IMG/VR virus record: IMGVR_UViG_3300042486_000136
Coordinates: 1 to 21,480 of that record
DNA from: a virus
Strand: one strand, 5' to 3'
DNA: 21,480 nt
Positions within the stretch are counted from its first letter, which is position 1. The number at the start of each line of letters is the position of its first letter. Under the pieces are notes generated by a model. It did not search any database and was not told where the DNA came from. It saw only the letters and a program-made list of their open reading frames with translations. The translations under genes were made by a program, and so were the position numbers. Below are positions 12,820 through 21,392 of the stretch, piece by piece.

Positions 12820-15819
12820 TTAAGCATTTGCAATAGTTGTTATAGTTCCTGAAGAGCCACGATACTTTAAAGCACCATTTTCAACATAAAGAATACCACC
12901 ACCGCTAGGGTTTGATGAAGGTGGAGTAGCATTTTGCATACCAATAACACCAACTCCACCACGAATGTCAAATGAGGTGTTGTTTATTCTAAGGTTTACA
13001 AATCCAGCACCGCCACCTTGAGCAACGTTCGCTAATACTGTTCCGCTTTCATTTTGCCACTCTTGGAAAGGTGCAGTTTGACCTGATACTCTGCGAATAA
13101 TCATTCCTGCTCGGCCAGTACCACCAGTATTAACGTTAATGGCAGCACCTATATAATCTGAAGCAATCAAAGCTGCCGAGCTAGGTAAAACTAAATCTCC
13201 ATAGGCATTAATTGAAGCTCTAGCACTTCCTTCACCTAGCCTTCTCCACTCTTGGAGATTGGCTGTATGTGAAGCCTGTCCATAAACGGTCATAGGAACG
13301 TTACTTGTTGTTCCAGCAGTAGCAGTCATAAAGTATGTTGCTTCCATACCACCAAAAATTATGACGTTAGAATCAGCACGAACATAGCCACCTGTTCCGC
13401 CAGCACTATTTTGCCATATCTGGGTTGCTTCAGATTGAGATGCAGCTCCCTTTACTGTCAAAGCAGCAACAGATGGTGTAGGAGCATTGACTAGCAAGTT
13501 GCCTTTAATACCGCCACTAACTGTCAATGGTGCAGCAATAGTTACGCTATCTGTAGTCGTATTTCCGATAGTGACTGAACCGTTACCATTAGCAGCACTT
13601 CCTTGACCACCATTAATAGTAACGTTACCGCCAAATCCTTGAGTGGTATTAGTTGCACCACCTGTAATACTGACGTTACCGCCAGAAGAAAGACCTGTAC
13701 CTGATACTGATGACCCACCAGCAATGTAAACTTCACCAGCATCACCAGCAGAATTACTTGTTGAACCGCCTCTAATGATGATTTCATTTGCTGGAGTAGT
13801 GCTTACAGAAACTGGGGCTAATAAAATTGCTGCGGAACTAGCAGAACTCGTGGTTGCAAATGAGCCAACATAACCAGAAGCAGCAGGTGTAGTCCAGGTA
13901 GGAGTGTTGCCTGAACCTGCGGATGTTAAAACTTGACCTGAGCTACCTGTGGAACTGTTTAGAGTTATCGGTGAATTTGTGCTTGTAAGGTTCAAGCCTT
14001 TAGAACTTATTACACCGCTTGCTAGTACATTTGCTAAAGGTGTTCCACCGCTATTTTGCCATTCTTGAAGTTCGGCTGTCTGACCAGCTGAAGCACGAAT
14101 TACAATTCCTTTTTCGCTGATAAGTGAAGGAACAATAGAAATCTTGCCACCCAAGTAAGATGTATTGATTTGCATGGCAGTATTTGGTAAATAGAGGTCA
14201 CCAATGTTAGTTATTACCGCTAAAGCTGTTCCACCAGAATTTTGCCATTGCTGTAAAGGCTCTGTTTGACCTGAAGCACCTCTAGCAATAAGAGGTATAA
14301 CATTTGAAAAACCAGCGTTAGCTATCATGTTGTAGCTTGAATAAAGACCATTCAGGGCGCTTACAGGTGCATAAGTGGTAATGCTATCTGTAGTCGCATT
14401 TCCGATAATTACCGAACCATTACCGTTAGTTGTGCTTCCTTGTCCACCATTAATAACTACAGAACCACCACTACCCTGACTTGTGTTGGATGCACCACCA
14501 GTAATGTTTACACCACCGCCGCTAGACAATCCTGTACCTGTCGTTGACGTACCACCAGCAATATAAACTTCACCAGCATTACCAGCCGAATTAGTTGTTG
14601 AACCGCCCTTAATAGTGATGTCATTTGCTGGAGTAGTTGAAACATCTGCTGGAGTCAATAAAATTGATGCGGAACTGGCTGTTGTAGTTGTTTGGAAAGC
14701 ACCAACATAACCAGAAGTAGGGTTAGACCAAGAAGGCGTATTACCTGTGCCATTTGAAGTCAATACCTGTCCAGACGAACCAGCACTATTTTGAACTTGC
14801 AATGGAGAAGATGAACTAGAAAGATTAAAAGCACCAGGAACAGAAACTAATCCTGTAGGAGAAATAAATAGTCTTGTCGCACCATTATAAAAATAGAAGT
14901 TTTTTTCACCATCTCCAAAACCGTCTTGACCAATAGCCCAATCTGTACCAAACTGCATACCAGCACGATTAGATGCAGTTCCACCGCTAGACCAAGTAGA
15001 TTCACCAATAACTAAACCTGGAGCGTATCGGTCATTAAGTCCACCAATGCTAATTGCTGCAGATGATGTAGCCCCACTCAATGTTAATGGCGCACCAATA
15101 GTTACACTATCTGTACCGTACTCAGTTCCAATTAAAACAGAACCATTACCATTTGCACCAGAACCAAGTCCACCATTTATTTTTACAGAACCACCAATAC
15201 CCTGAGTAGAGTTTCCATTACCAGCAGTAATGTTTACGTTACCGCCAACAGTAATGTTTGAAGTATCTGTAGAATTACCACCAGTTAAAGTTATAGCTCC
15301 ACCAGTAGCAGATGGAACTGAAGTGCTACCGACAGAAATTGGAAGTGCGACACCAGGAGCAGTCTGAATACCTGTAATTGAAGTTCCAGAACCTGTAAAA
15401 CCAGAACCATTTGAAGCTGAAGTTAATCTTCCTTTGCTGTCAACAGTAATGCTCGCTAAAGTGTATGAACCTGCGGTAACGCCTGTTGTAGCCAAAGTTG
15501 GGTTAGGAAATGTACCTGCTAAATCTCCGCCAGCAGAACCTGTAGGAGTTCTAGCATCTGACAAACGAGAATCAGAAGTAATAACAGCAGTCCCAGTAAC
15601 CTGAGAAGGGTCAATCGCTAAAGCAGTTTGGTCAATACCAATAACAGCAGCAGTAGGCGTACCAGAATTAGTTATAGGTGCAGTAACCTCTACAGAACCT
15701 GCTGTGCCAGGAGTATTAGTAAACGTGCTAATCCAAGCAGCACCATTCCAAGTGTAAGTAATCTCTCCGTAAGTAAAAGAATCGCCTACAGCTGGATTAG
15801 ATGGATACGGGATAGCCAT
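12820..15819 (-). CDS. Large repetitive fibre / appendage protein
   Basis: A 999-residue Gly/Ser/Thr-rich protein. The N-terminus ([25 protein letters not shown]) is the structural-anchor motif common to fibres of aquatic phages, and [14 protein letters not shown] near residue 100 is another widespread fibre motif. Inside are three related Gly-rich beta-helix-like blocks (about 165-250, 375-490, 655-770), two copies of GQVLTS-x-G-x-GNTP-x-W about 280 residues apart, and about five copies of a unit around Q[11 protein letters not shown]. No C-terminal peptidase or intramolecular chaperone domain is evident. The gene lies between the portal and protease genes rather than after the tape measure, so the product may be a head fibre or a separately placed tail fibre. 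AGGAA before the ATG is the ribosome site. Confidence 0.82.
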   Translation of the reverse strand: MAIPYPSNPAVGDSFTYGEITYTWNGAAWISTFTNTPGTAGSVEVTAPITNSGTPTAAVIGIDQTALAIDPSQVTGTAVITSDSRLSDARTPTGSAGGDLAGTFPNPTLATTGVTAGSYTLASITVDSKGRLTSASNGSGFTGSGTSITGIQTAPGVALPISVGSTSVPSATGGAITLTGGNSTDTSNITVGGNVNITAGNGNSTQGIGGSVKINGGLGSGANGNGSVLIGTEYGTDSVTIGAPLTLSGATSSAAISIGGLNDRYAPGLVIGESTWSSGGTASNRAGMQFGTDWAIGQDGFGDGEKNFYFYNGATRLFISPTGLVSVPGAFNLSSSSSPLQVQNSAGSSGQVLTSNGTGNTPSWSNPTSGYVGAFQTTTTASSASILLTPADVSTTPANDITIKGGSTTNSAGNAGEVYIAGGTSTTGTGLSSGGGVNITGGASNTSQGSGGSVVINGGQGSTTNGNGSVIIGNATTDSITTYAPVSALNGLYSSYNMIANAGFSNVIPLIARGASGQTEPLQQWQNSGGTALAVITNIGDLYLPNTAMQINTSYLGGKISIVPSLISEKGIVIRASAGQTAELQEWQNSGGTPLANVLASGVISSKGLNLTSTNSPITLNSSTGSSGQVLTSAGSGNTPTWTTPAASGYVGSFATTSSASSAAILLAPVSVSTTPANEIIIRGGSTSNSAGDAGEVYIAGGSSVSGTGLSSGGNVSITGGATNTTQGFGGNVTINGGQGSAANGNGSVTIGNTTTDSVTIAAPLTVSGGIKGNLLVNAPTPSVAALTVKGAASQSEATQIWQNSAGGTGGYVRADSNVIIFGGMEATYFMTATAGTTSNVPMTVYGQASHTANLQEWRRLGEGSARASINAYGDLVLPSSAALIASDYIGAAINVNTGGTGRAGMIIRRVSGQTAPFQEWQNESGTVLANVAQGGGAGFVNLRINNTSFDIRGGVGVIGMQNATPPSSNPSGGGILYVENGALKYRGSSGTITTIANA
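13511..13861 (-). repeat. Fibre repeat block, copy C
   Basis: This encodes the block running from [14 protein letters not shown] through [14 protein letters not shown] and [18 protein letters not shown] to LTVSGG. It matches copy B closely in both protein and DNA. Confidence 0.8.
14353..14697 (-). repeat. Fibre repeat block, copy B
   Basis: This encodes [14 protein letters not shown] through [14 protein letters not shown] and [18 protein letters not shown] to APVSAL. Long stretches are near-identical to copy C, so it arose by duplication or recombination within the gene. Confidence 0.8.
15075..15325 (-). repeat. Fibre repeat block, diverged copy A
   Basis: This encodes the related but shorter block with [20 protein letters not shown] and [19 protein letters not shown]. 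It lacks the GEVYIAGG part and is more diverged than B and C. Confidence 0.65.
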
Positions 15820-15825
15820 TTATTC

Positions 15826-16437
15826 CTACTCTTCTGTAATGTAATTGCCTGAAACATGGAAGTTATCGGCAACAGTCAAAGTTATCGGGTTATTGTATGT
15901 AAAATCTACTTGATACGAACTATTGCCCTGAGAATCTATTGACTGAAGGTAAACTCTATTAGAGCCAGCAGTAACATGGGCAAAGATGGGGTATTCAATG
16001 CCTGTGGACACGTCATGTAGGCATCCACTACTGAATTGATAGCTGTACTTAGATGTAAAAGGTAAATCTAAATAGTATTGTCCAGTACCAAAACTTGTAA
16101 TGTTATCAAATTCAACTTGAATCTGAAAATGTACTTGACTACCAATCTTGACGTAGCTACCAGTAAAAAGCGGTGAACCAGAAAACGTTGGCTGATTACC
16201 CGTAGTGCCACCAGCAACAGTAAAAGAAGTGTTATCAGTAAAGTCAGGCTTGTTCTTTATGTAAGCAAAACTGGTTGTAGTGGCTTCTTCCCAATCAACC
16301 TGAACCTGAGCTACAACTACTTCTTCACTAGCCGCAATAACCTGAACGCTAGTTTCTGTAATGTCAACATTTACAGCCGATTCGGTAACATTTACATCTG
16401 TTGTTGACTCGGCTACCGTTACAACAACATCACTCAT
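15826..16437 (-). CDS. Appendage / fibre-like structural protein
   Basis: A 203-residue acidic, beta-rich protein. The N-terminal 55 residues are Val/Thr/Glu-rich strands (VTVAESTTDVNVTES); then the linker FAYIKNKPDF, a common turn in phage fibre proteins. The C-terminal domain (FTGSYVKIGSQVHFQIQVEF, then GQYYLDLPF, and ending ADNFHVSGNYITEE) resembles receptor- or wall-contacting domains of aquatic phage fibres. Its start overlaps the previous stop in ATGA (16434-16437), and the big fibre gene begins a few bases after its stop, so the two are probably made together and may be assembly partners. Confidence 0.65.
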   Translation of the reverse strand: MSDVVVTVAESTTDVNVTESAVNVDITETSVQVIAASEEVVVAQVQVDWEEATTTSFAYIKNKPDFTDNTSFTVAGGTTGNQPTFSGSPLFTGSYVKIGSQVHFQIQVEFDNITSFGTGQYYLDLPFTSKYSYQFSSGCLHDVSTGIEYPIFAHVTAGSNRVYLQSIDSQGNSSYQVDFTYNNPITLTVADNFHVSGNYITEE

Positions 16438-16778
16438 CTGGTCACATTTCCAGAAACATTGAAACTACCCTGCAAAAGTCTAGTAACAGTCCCCCCAGAA
16501 GTAATCTCCAAATCATAAACAAATGAACCAGCAGCAATCGCTGATGACTGAGCAGAAGTAATAGTTACAGCAATAGTTCCAGCAGTACCACCCAAAGTCA
16601 TGCCAGAACCATTAGTCAAAGAAAGCAAAGGAGTAGCCGAATCTATCGCTTCACGAACTTGCATAGCAGAAGTGTAGCCAGTCAAATCCATAGGCGTACC
16701 GCTAGTGCTAATAGTAAAAGTCTTGTAGTAGGTCGCACCTTGTGGACATTTAATGTTGTATGTACCTGGATTTATCAC
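16434..16778 (-). CDS. Small beta-sandwich structural protein (BppU-like N-terminal domain type)
   Basis: A 114-residue protein. It starts at GTG (16776-16778), overlapping the portal stop as GTGA, with AGGAG just upstream. The pattern GATYYKTFTISTSGTPMDLTGYTSAMQVR, then FVYDLEITSGGTVTRLLQGSF near the end, matches the small Ig-like domain found at the N-terminus of baseplate upper proteins and as stand-alone proteins in many phages, where it serves as an anchor for appendages. With the two fibre genes after it, it plausibly fixes them to the particle. Confidence 0.65.
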   Translation of the reverse strand: MINPGTYNIKCPQGATYYKTFTISTSGTPMDLTGYTSAMQVREAIDSATPLLSLTNGSGMTLGGTAGTIAVTITSAQSSAIAAGSFVYDLEITSGGTVTRLLQGSFNVSGNVTR

Positions 16779-18139
16779 GAGTTCTCCTCTTCTTCTATCA
16801 TGTCTTCCATGTCATCTTCAGGAGAGTCTTCCATTTCAGGCTCTTCAGGCTCTTCCATTGCAGGAGCAGCAGATGGAGTACCAACATAAGGCATAGCAGG
16901 AAGACCAAGTTCCATCAAAACTGCTTCAGGGTCATAGCCAGCCTTGACTAGAGTCTCAGCCATTTTGACTTTAATCTCCATCTCAGACAAATCAGCTGCA
17001 GAAACGTTGATGTTAGCCAATGGAACTCGGAAAGTGTCTCCGCCCTCAACGCTAGGCTCATCTTCCAAACGCTTAATTTCGTTGATTGACTTGAAACCAG
17101 CCTGAGTGGCGATTGAATACGCTGAGTAGCGGCTTGCAAGGTCTCCACGAAGCAAAGCAGAGAAATTAAACTTGATAAACGCTTGGTTAGGTAGGATACG
17201 GCTGTAAGACCACTCCAGTTTCTCCAAGATAGGGCGTAGAGTGTGCGAAATGAACTGAAGGTTGTTCTGCTCAACTGAAGCGTAGCTCGCTGTGTCAGGG
17301 ATACCTAGCATGTGCAACGGAATGTTGAACGCTCTAGCAATCTCTTCAACCGCAAATCTGCGTGAATCAAGGAACTGTGCTTGGTCATTAGGAACGCTAG
17401 TAGTAACATACTTCGCTCCGCCAGACAAAACACCTGTCTTGTGAGACCTTCTAAGACCTCTGTGACGTGAATCAAAGCCATCACGCAAATCTTTTGCTTC
17501 TTCAGGGGTAAGTTCGCCAGGATACTCAATGATTCCGTTGGTGCTAGAACCGTTAGAGAAGAAGCGAGCTGCGTAAGATTGCAAAGCCGTAGCAACACCA
17601 AGAGCATCCTTCAACTTGTCTACTCTGGATAATCCAGTAAGTGAGCCTGGTACTGCTAGGTCTATGATGTGGATGATTTCATCTGAAGTAAGTGTCTTAG
17701 GTTCGTCAGCGTAAACAAAGATTTTACGACCAATAGCCGAACGTCTAACTTCCATCTTGGTTGGGTCAAGAGCAACAAGGTTTACAACATCTCCACGATT
17801 GTCTCTAAAAACACGAGTGAAAGAGTTTCCGTAAACAAGAAGAGAAGCAACAACAGCCCCATAGTGTGCTTGACGGGTAGTATCCACGTCAGGCTGTTCA
17901 ATCCACATAGGCTTTGGTCTGTAAGGTTTACGTTCGCCATCAAGACGAATAAAAGCATCTACGGGCAGAGTAGAGATAGTGTCGCTGATAAGGCTGACAG
18001 CTGCGAAGAAAGCAACAACCTCATAGGCAGTATTGCCATTGATAGTTGTACCTGACTGGGTTTCAGTAGCGAAGTCCCCACCCTGAGAGAAAATGCTCTG
18101 GTACGAAACCGAGCGTGTCTGTAAAAGCCTAGTTAGCAT
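16775..18139 (-). CDS. Portal protein, HK97 type
   Basis: A 454-residue protein that forms the dodecameric DNA gate at one head vertex. Marks of the family are TAYEVVAFFAAVSLISDTISTLP near residues 38-60, LLVYGNSFTRVFRD, the DEIIHI strand, and the long stretch FAVEEIARAFNIPLHMLGI that is the most constant part of HK97 portals. The last 28 residues are strongly acidic (MEEPEEPEMEDSPEDD, then EEEENS), an extension most portals lack. It starts by TAATG overlap with the small membrane protein gene. Confidence 0.95.
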   Translation of the reverse strand: MLTRLLQTRSVSYQSIFSQGGDFATETQSGTTINGNTAYEVVAFFAAVSLISDTISTLPVDAFIRLDGERKPYRPKPMWIEQPDVDTTRQAHYGAVVASLLVYGNSFTRVFRDNRGDVVNLVALDPTKMEVRRSAIGRKIFVYADEPKTLTSDEIIHIIDLAVPGSLTGLSRVDKLKDALGVATALQSYAARFFSNGSSTNGIIEYPGELTPEEAKDLRDGFDSRHRGLRRSHKTGVLSGGAKYVTTSVPNDQAQFLDSRRFAVEEIARAFNIPLHMLGIPDTASYASVEQNNLQFISHTLRPILEKLEWSYSRILPNQAFIKFNFSALLRGDLASRYSAYSIATQAGFKSINEIKRLEDEPSVEGGDTFRVPLANINVSAADLSEMEIKVKMAETLVKAGYDPEAVLMELGLPAMPYVGTPSAAPAMEEPEEPEMEDSPEDDMEDMIEEEENS

Positions 18140-18276
18140 TATTTATCCGTTCCAAGTGCTAAACCGAAAAGAAGTGTGCCTATGCCTAAAGCCATCACAC
18201 CTGCTGGTGGGTAAATCCAACCGATACCCAACGCCACGATAATAACGCCTACTGCTTGAACTATTGAAGAAATCAT
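18139..18276 (-). CDS. 45-residue membrane protein between terminase and portal
   Basis: The ATG at 18274-18276 begins a 45-residue product with two hydrophobic stretches (about 4-21 and 27-42) separated by IYPPAG and ending GTDK. A GGATAGG site overlaps the terminase end, and its stop overlaps the portal ATG by one base (TAATG), so it is firmly inside the coupled operon. I know no function. A hairpin membrane protein here could anchor assembly to the membrane or be an accessory factor; both are guesses. Confidence 0.72.
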   Translation of the reverse strand: MISSIVQAVGVIIVALGIGWIYPPAGVMALGIGTLLFGLALGTDK

Positions 18277-18283
18277 AATAAAC

Positions 18284-19798
18284 CTATCCAAAAAACTTTG
18301 GCACTATCCTTTTCTCTATTTTAGCCCCTGCTCGGTCATACGCCAAGATAGCTGCAACCGCAGCGTCAATACGTCTGTTGCTGGAACGATTTTCTTTTAC
18401 AATACGAACACCTAAACTATCTGTCTTTACCACAGCGTTGCTCAAGTGACGGGCCAACAAAGGGTTACCGTCATGTGTGATGCGTTGCTCAACGACAGCA
18501 TCAAAGAAAGCAGCACACGCAGGAATCATACGTTTAGCCGAAGTAGACGGCCACTCAACAATCGGGATACCTTCATCAGCCAACGCTTCCATAGACCTCT
18601 GCCAACGGTAAGGGTCACAAGCAACTTCACGAACTTTATACTTAGCACAGAACTCTCGGATAGCGTTTTCAGCATCAGCAATGTCTACACGCCAAGTATC
18701 GTCAGCATCAACAGGTTTCTCCCACGCCTTCAACAAAAACACATAAGGTTTATCTTCTTCATGTCTTGCCTTGCGACAACCAACAATAACAGTCGTGTCC
18801 CCCGAGAACGAACCATCAAACCCAAGCACATACTCGCCATCAGGGTCTAACTCTTCAGGGTCAGCAATAGCATCCCACACACCAGTAGGAAGCCAAGAGA
18901 TAGCACTAGACACCCATTGGTTACAACGCTTAGTACGGAACTCTGACTCAGGTGTACGCAACACAGCAGACTCATAGTCAGACAAAGCACAAATGTCATC
19001 TATGCCAGGGTTAGCCATCCGCCAAGTCTCTTCAAGCCTGTGGTCTGCTTCCATAGGTGCTTCCCACCACCAAAATCCAAATGTTGGGTCAATAACTTCA
19101 CCACGAGCCACACGCTGACCATACTGATACAACGAATAAGCAATACTGTCCATACCCGTAGAGTCAGACTTCACACCAGCAGTAGTAATCGCAATCATAG
19201 AAGCCATGTTTCCTCTAGCACCCTGAGCCAAAGACATAACATCAAAAAGTTCACGATTCTTCTGGGCATGGAGCTCGTCAAAGATAATTGTGGTCGGAGA
19301 CAGACCCTCTTTTGTGAACGCTTCACTAGACAGCACACGATACACAGACCCAGTAGACGGAACTTCAATCGCATCCCTATACAACTTCACCATCTCCAAC
19401 AAATCAGGATGGGCTTCAATCATCTTCTTCGCATCAGCAAACACGATACGGGCTTGGTCTCGGTCAGCTGCGCAACTATAAACCTCAGCACCATTGATAC
19501 CCTGACCCAACAAACCATAGATACCCAACGTACTCGCAAGAGCAGACTTCCCCTGCTTGCGTGGCATCCCAATCAAATTGATACGGTGCTTCAAACCCTT
19601 CTCGTCATAAGCAAAAACATTCTGCAACAACTTCTTCTGCCAGTCACGCAACTCCAACGCAATGCCAGCCTTACCAGCAACAGAGTCCTTCGTAATAATG
19701 CCGAACGTCTCAGCGAACGCAATAACAGCATCCCCCTTGCCATTAGCAATCTCTTTCTCAGAAACAGGGGTCAGCCAAGCAGGTGGCCAACTAGCCAT
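18284..19798 (-). CDS. Terminase large subunit (packaging ATPase-nuclease)
   Basis: A 504-residue protein that cuts concatemeric DNA and pumps it into the prohead. The ATPase part has an atypical Walker A at residues 79-85 (PRKQGKS), the expected Walker B at 171-175 (IIFDE, with D174 and E175), and ITTAG at 204-208 as coupling motif. The RNase H-like nuclease part has acidic residues D328 in GFDGS, D395 in ACDPYRW and D478 in RIDAAVA. The length and order are those of HK97/phiC31-type large terminases. Its start overlaps the small-subunit stop by eight bases. Confidence 0.95.
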   Translation of the reverse strand: MASWPPAWLTPVSEKEIANGKGDAVIAFAETFGIITKDSVAGKAGIALELRDWQKKLLQNVFAYDEKGLKHRINLIGMPRKQGKSALASTLGIYGLLGQGINGAEVYSCAADRDQARIVFADAKKMIEAHPDLLEMVKLYRDAIEVPSTGSVYRVLSSEAFTKEGLSPTTIIFDELHAQKNRELFDVMSLAQGARGNMASMIAITTAGVKSDSTGMDSIAYSLYQYGQRVARGEVIDPTFGFWWWEAPMEADHRLEETWRMANPGIDDICALSDYESAVLRTPESEFRTKRCNQWVSSAISWLPTGVWDAIADPEELDPDGEYVLGFDGSFSGDTTVIVGCRKARHEEDKPYVFLLKAWEKPVDADDTWRVDIADAENAIREFCAKYKVREVACDPYRWQRSMEALADEGIPIVEWPSTSAKRMIPACAAFFDAVVEQRITHDGNPLLARHLSNAVVKTDSLGVRIVKENRSSNRRIDAAVAAILAYDRAGAKIEKRIVPKFFG

Positions 19799-20234
19799 GC
19801 TTATCCATAAACTCCGCCAACTTAGATTTAGCCTTCACCTCAGCCAAACCATAGCGACTACGGTCAACAGGAGTCCAAGCCATCAAAGACAAGTTGCTGA
19901 TTAGCGAACGCTCAAGGTCACGCAACTGCCTACGGTCACGCCACGAATCAGTATCCCCAGCAGCTACACGCTCCGCCAAAATCTCACGCAACTCTTCACG
20001 CTCATCAAGCATCTCAGCAGTAAGTTGCACAAGCCAAGCATCAGTACGCCCCAACCACAACTGACCTTTATTCCAAGCTTCATCCCAAAACAACTCCCCA
20101 ACCTGACCCAAAGGGCGAATAGGTTGCGGTCTCATGTCCAACTGGGGCAACTCCACAGCATCCTTCGGCAAAGGCCGTCTGCCAGGGTTGCCAATCAGGC
20201 GTTTCTGTTCAATAGGTTTAGGGGGATTAGGCAT
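19791..20234 (-). CDS. Terminase small subunit candidate
   Basis: A 147-residue protein directly before the large subunit and overlapping it by eight bases. The N-terminal motif IEQKRLIGNPGRRPLP is the usual start of the P27-like small terminases of actinophages, and the remainder (LTAEMLDEREELREIL, RQLRDLERSLISNLSLMAW) is helical as in that family. It recognises the packaging site and guides the large subunit. I start it at the ATG at 20232-20234 with GGAGAG six bases upstream; a TTG twelve bases earlier is in frame but sits on the ribosome site itself. Confidence 0.8.
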   Translation of the reverse strand: MPNPPKPIEQKRLIGNPGRRPLPKDAVELPQLDMRPQPIRPLGQVGELFWDEAWNKGQLWLGRTDAWLVQLTAEMLDEREELREILAERVAAGDTDSWRDRRQLRDLERSLISNLSLMAWTPVDRSRYGLAEVKAKSKLAEFMDKHG

Positions 20235-20499
20235 CACACTCTCCAAGACTCGTAGTTGACTTGTGCATCAAGCCTAACACCTAAAAAGGTCTGAACTGCT
20301 ACTTTGTGCAAAGACTTGCGGGCGGGGTGTCAGTCTGAAAAACGGCTTGAGAAATTGCCCCACTCCCCCCCTGCGATTTTGTAGCTGCGTCAATCCTGGC
20401 GGGGTGGTCTTGGTGGTTTATGATTGGGGCGGGTCTGGTCTGTGGTCTGTGTATCTGCTCGGGCTTGGTCTGCTCTGGTCTATCTGCTCGGGGTATGCG
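20235..20499. other. Non-coding, repeat-bearing region before the terminase genes (packaging-site candidate)
   Basis: About 265 bases without a convincing gene. It is visibly richer in G and C than the flanks, with runs such as GCGGGCGGGG (near 20320) and a T/G-rich stretch of GGTCTG units. TATCTGCTCGGG occurs twice (20452-20463 and 20481-20492, period 29). Cos or pac sites of siphophages are often next to the small-terminase gene, so a packaging site is a natural reading, but no cohesive-end sequence can be recognised by eye. It may also hold the promoter for the structural operon. Confidence 0.4.
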
Positions 20500-20529
20500 A
20501 AAACCCCCCAAGCGTTTCGGCTTAGGGGG
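20500..20529 (-). terminator. Rho-independent terminator after the 163-residue gene
   Basis: Read leftward: CCCCCTAAGC, a six-base loop, GCTTGGGGG and then TTTT. The T in the first arm pairs with G as a wobble, giving a ten-pair stem. It lies 15 bases after the gene's stop codon. Confidence 0.8.
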
Positions 20530-20544
20530 CTTAGGCGTTGCGGG

Positions 20545-21036
20545 TTAGGCGGTCTTCTTTGCTTCTGCCTTTGCTCGCTTCTTGGCTAGTTGTTCGGTTG
20601 TCTTTGCCATTTCTTCTAGGCGGGTCTTCTGTGCGGTGTAGGCGTTGCTCGTAATCATTTGCTTTGCCCTGATTAGTTCTAGTCTGTCGGCTTGCTCTTT
20701 GATTGCGGTCTCGTGTAGCCCGTCTTCAATCGCTGAAACTATCCCGTCGTGTAGTGTGCGGGCTGTGCGTATCTCTATCTCAATGTCTCTTAGGCTTTCT
20801 AGGTTTTTGTTGAACTCTCCAATGTCGGGGGTGAAAGAATACATATTTAGACTGACGAACCTATCTGAAGAAATGCTGTTCAAGTGGCGGGTTATGGTTG
20901 TGTAATCCTTTACCGCATCTAAATATAACTGGCTGTCTTCGCTTAGTTCTGGTATTACTACACACTCGGCAATTTTCTCCGCTTGCTTGTAGTAATCGCT
21001 TGACTTGATTTGTTCGGGTGTTATTTGTGTTTTCAT
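20545..21036 (-). CDS. Hypothetical helical protein, 163 residues
   Basis: I do not recognise this protein. It is mostly helical, with a likely coiled coil in the second half (LESLRDIEIEIRTARTLHDG, QADRLELIRAKQMI, KTRLEEMAKTTEQL) and a basic C-terminus (AKKRAKAEAKKTA) that could touch nucleic acid. Strong ribosome site AAAAGGGACA precedes the ATG, nearly the same as the one before the next upstream gene, and a terminator follows. It is the last gene before the packaging region, so a role in replication end stages or packaging is possible but unsupported. Confidence 0.75.
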   Translation of the reverse strand: MKTQITPEQIKSSDYYKQAEKIAECVVIPELSEDSQLYLDAVKDYTTITRHLNSISSDRFVSLNMYSFTPDIGEFNKNLESLRDIEIEIRTARTLHDGIVSAIEDGLHETAIKEQADRLELIRAKQMITSNAYTAQKTRLEEMAKTTEQLAKKRAKAEAKKTA

Positions 21037-21061
21037 TTTGTCCCTTTTCTTTTTGTGTTGG

Positions 21062-21301
21062 TTAGTTGTTGGTTAGATAGATTAGTGTTGCGAATTTGTT
21101 TGGGGCAGAAACTTCAAAGCCCGCCTGTGCTAGTGTCTCGGCTACTTCGTTAGTGTCTCCAAAGTGATAGTTGATAACGCTAACTTGGTGGCTGTCGTTT
21201 TTTTCTGTGTGAATTTTGAAGCCATATTCTCCGTTGAATTTCTCAAAAGCGTTAGCCTTTAGAATTCTGCGAATTTTGGCGGTGGCGGTGGTGGTGTTCA
21301 T
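21062..21301 (-). CDS. Hypothetical small protein, 79 residues
   Basis: I do not recognise this protein. It begins with a Thr-rich segment and a basic helix (AKIRRILKANAFEKF), followed by a mixed alpha/beta pattern (YGFKIHTEKND, QVSVINYHFG, NEVAETLAQAGFEV). It fits a small soluble domain. The ribosome site AAAGGGACACA directly before the ATG is strong and matches that of the following gene 25 bases away, so the two form one unit. Confidence 0.72.
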   Translation of the reverse strand: MNTTTATAKIRRILKANAFEKFNGEYGFKIHTEKNDSHQVSVINYHFGDTNEVAETLAQAGFEVSAPNKFATLIYLTNN

Positions 21302-21392
21302 TGTGTCCCTTTCGTTAGTTAGTGAATTTAGTTATTTAGTTGTATCTATATTCTGCCACTTATACCCCGTAATCCTGGCAAAATCTCCCAGA

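Noticed and set aside
13511-15325. Regular repeats considered as a CRISPR array
   Set aside because: The repeats are long, in frame and encode Gly-rich protein blocks; there are no short identical repeats with unique spacers and no cas genes.
19040-19810. A 256-residue rightward open frame opposite the large terminase gene
   Set aside because: It is antisense to a certain gene, has Arg/His/Thr/Ser-rich composition with no domain, and no ribosome site; it reflects the codon use of the opposite strand.
20235-20246. TTG start adding four residues to the small terminase
   Set aside because: It overlaps the ribosome site GGAGAG that serves the ATG at 20234.
20299-20511. A 70-residue leftward open frame in the packaging-site candidate region
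   Set aside because: It is Pro/Arg/Gln-rich, unlike every neighbour, lacks a good ribosome site, begins inside the terminator hairpin of the preceding gene, and follows from the GC-rich repeats.
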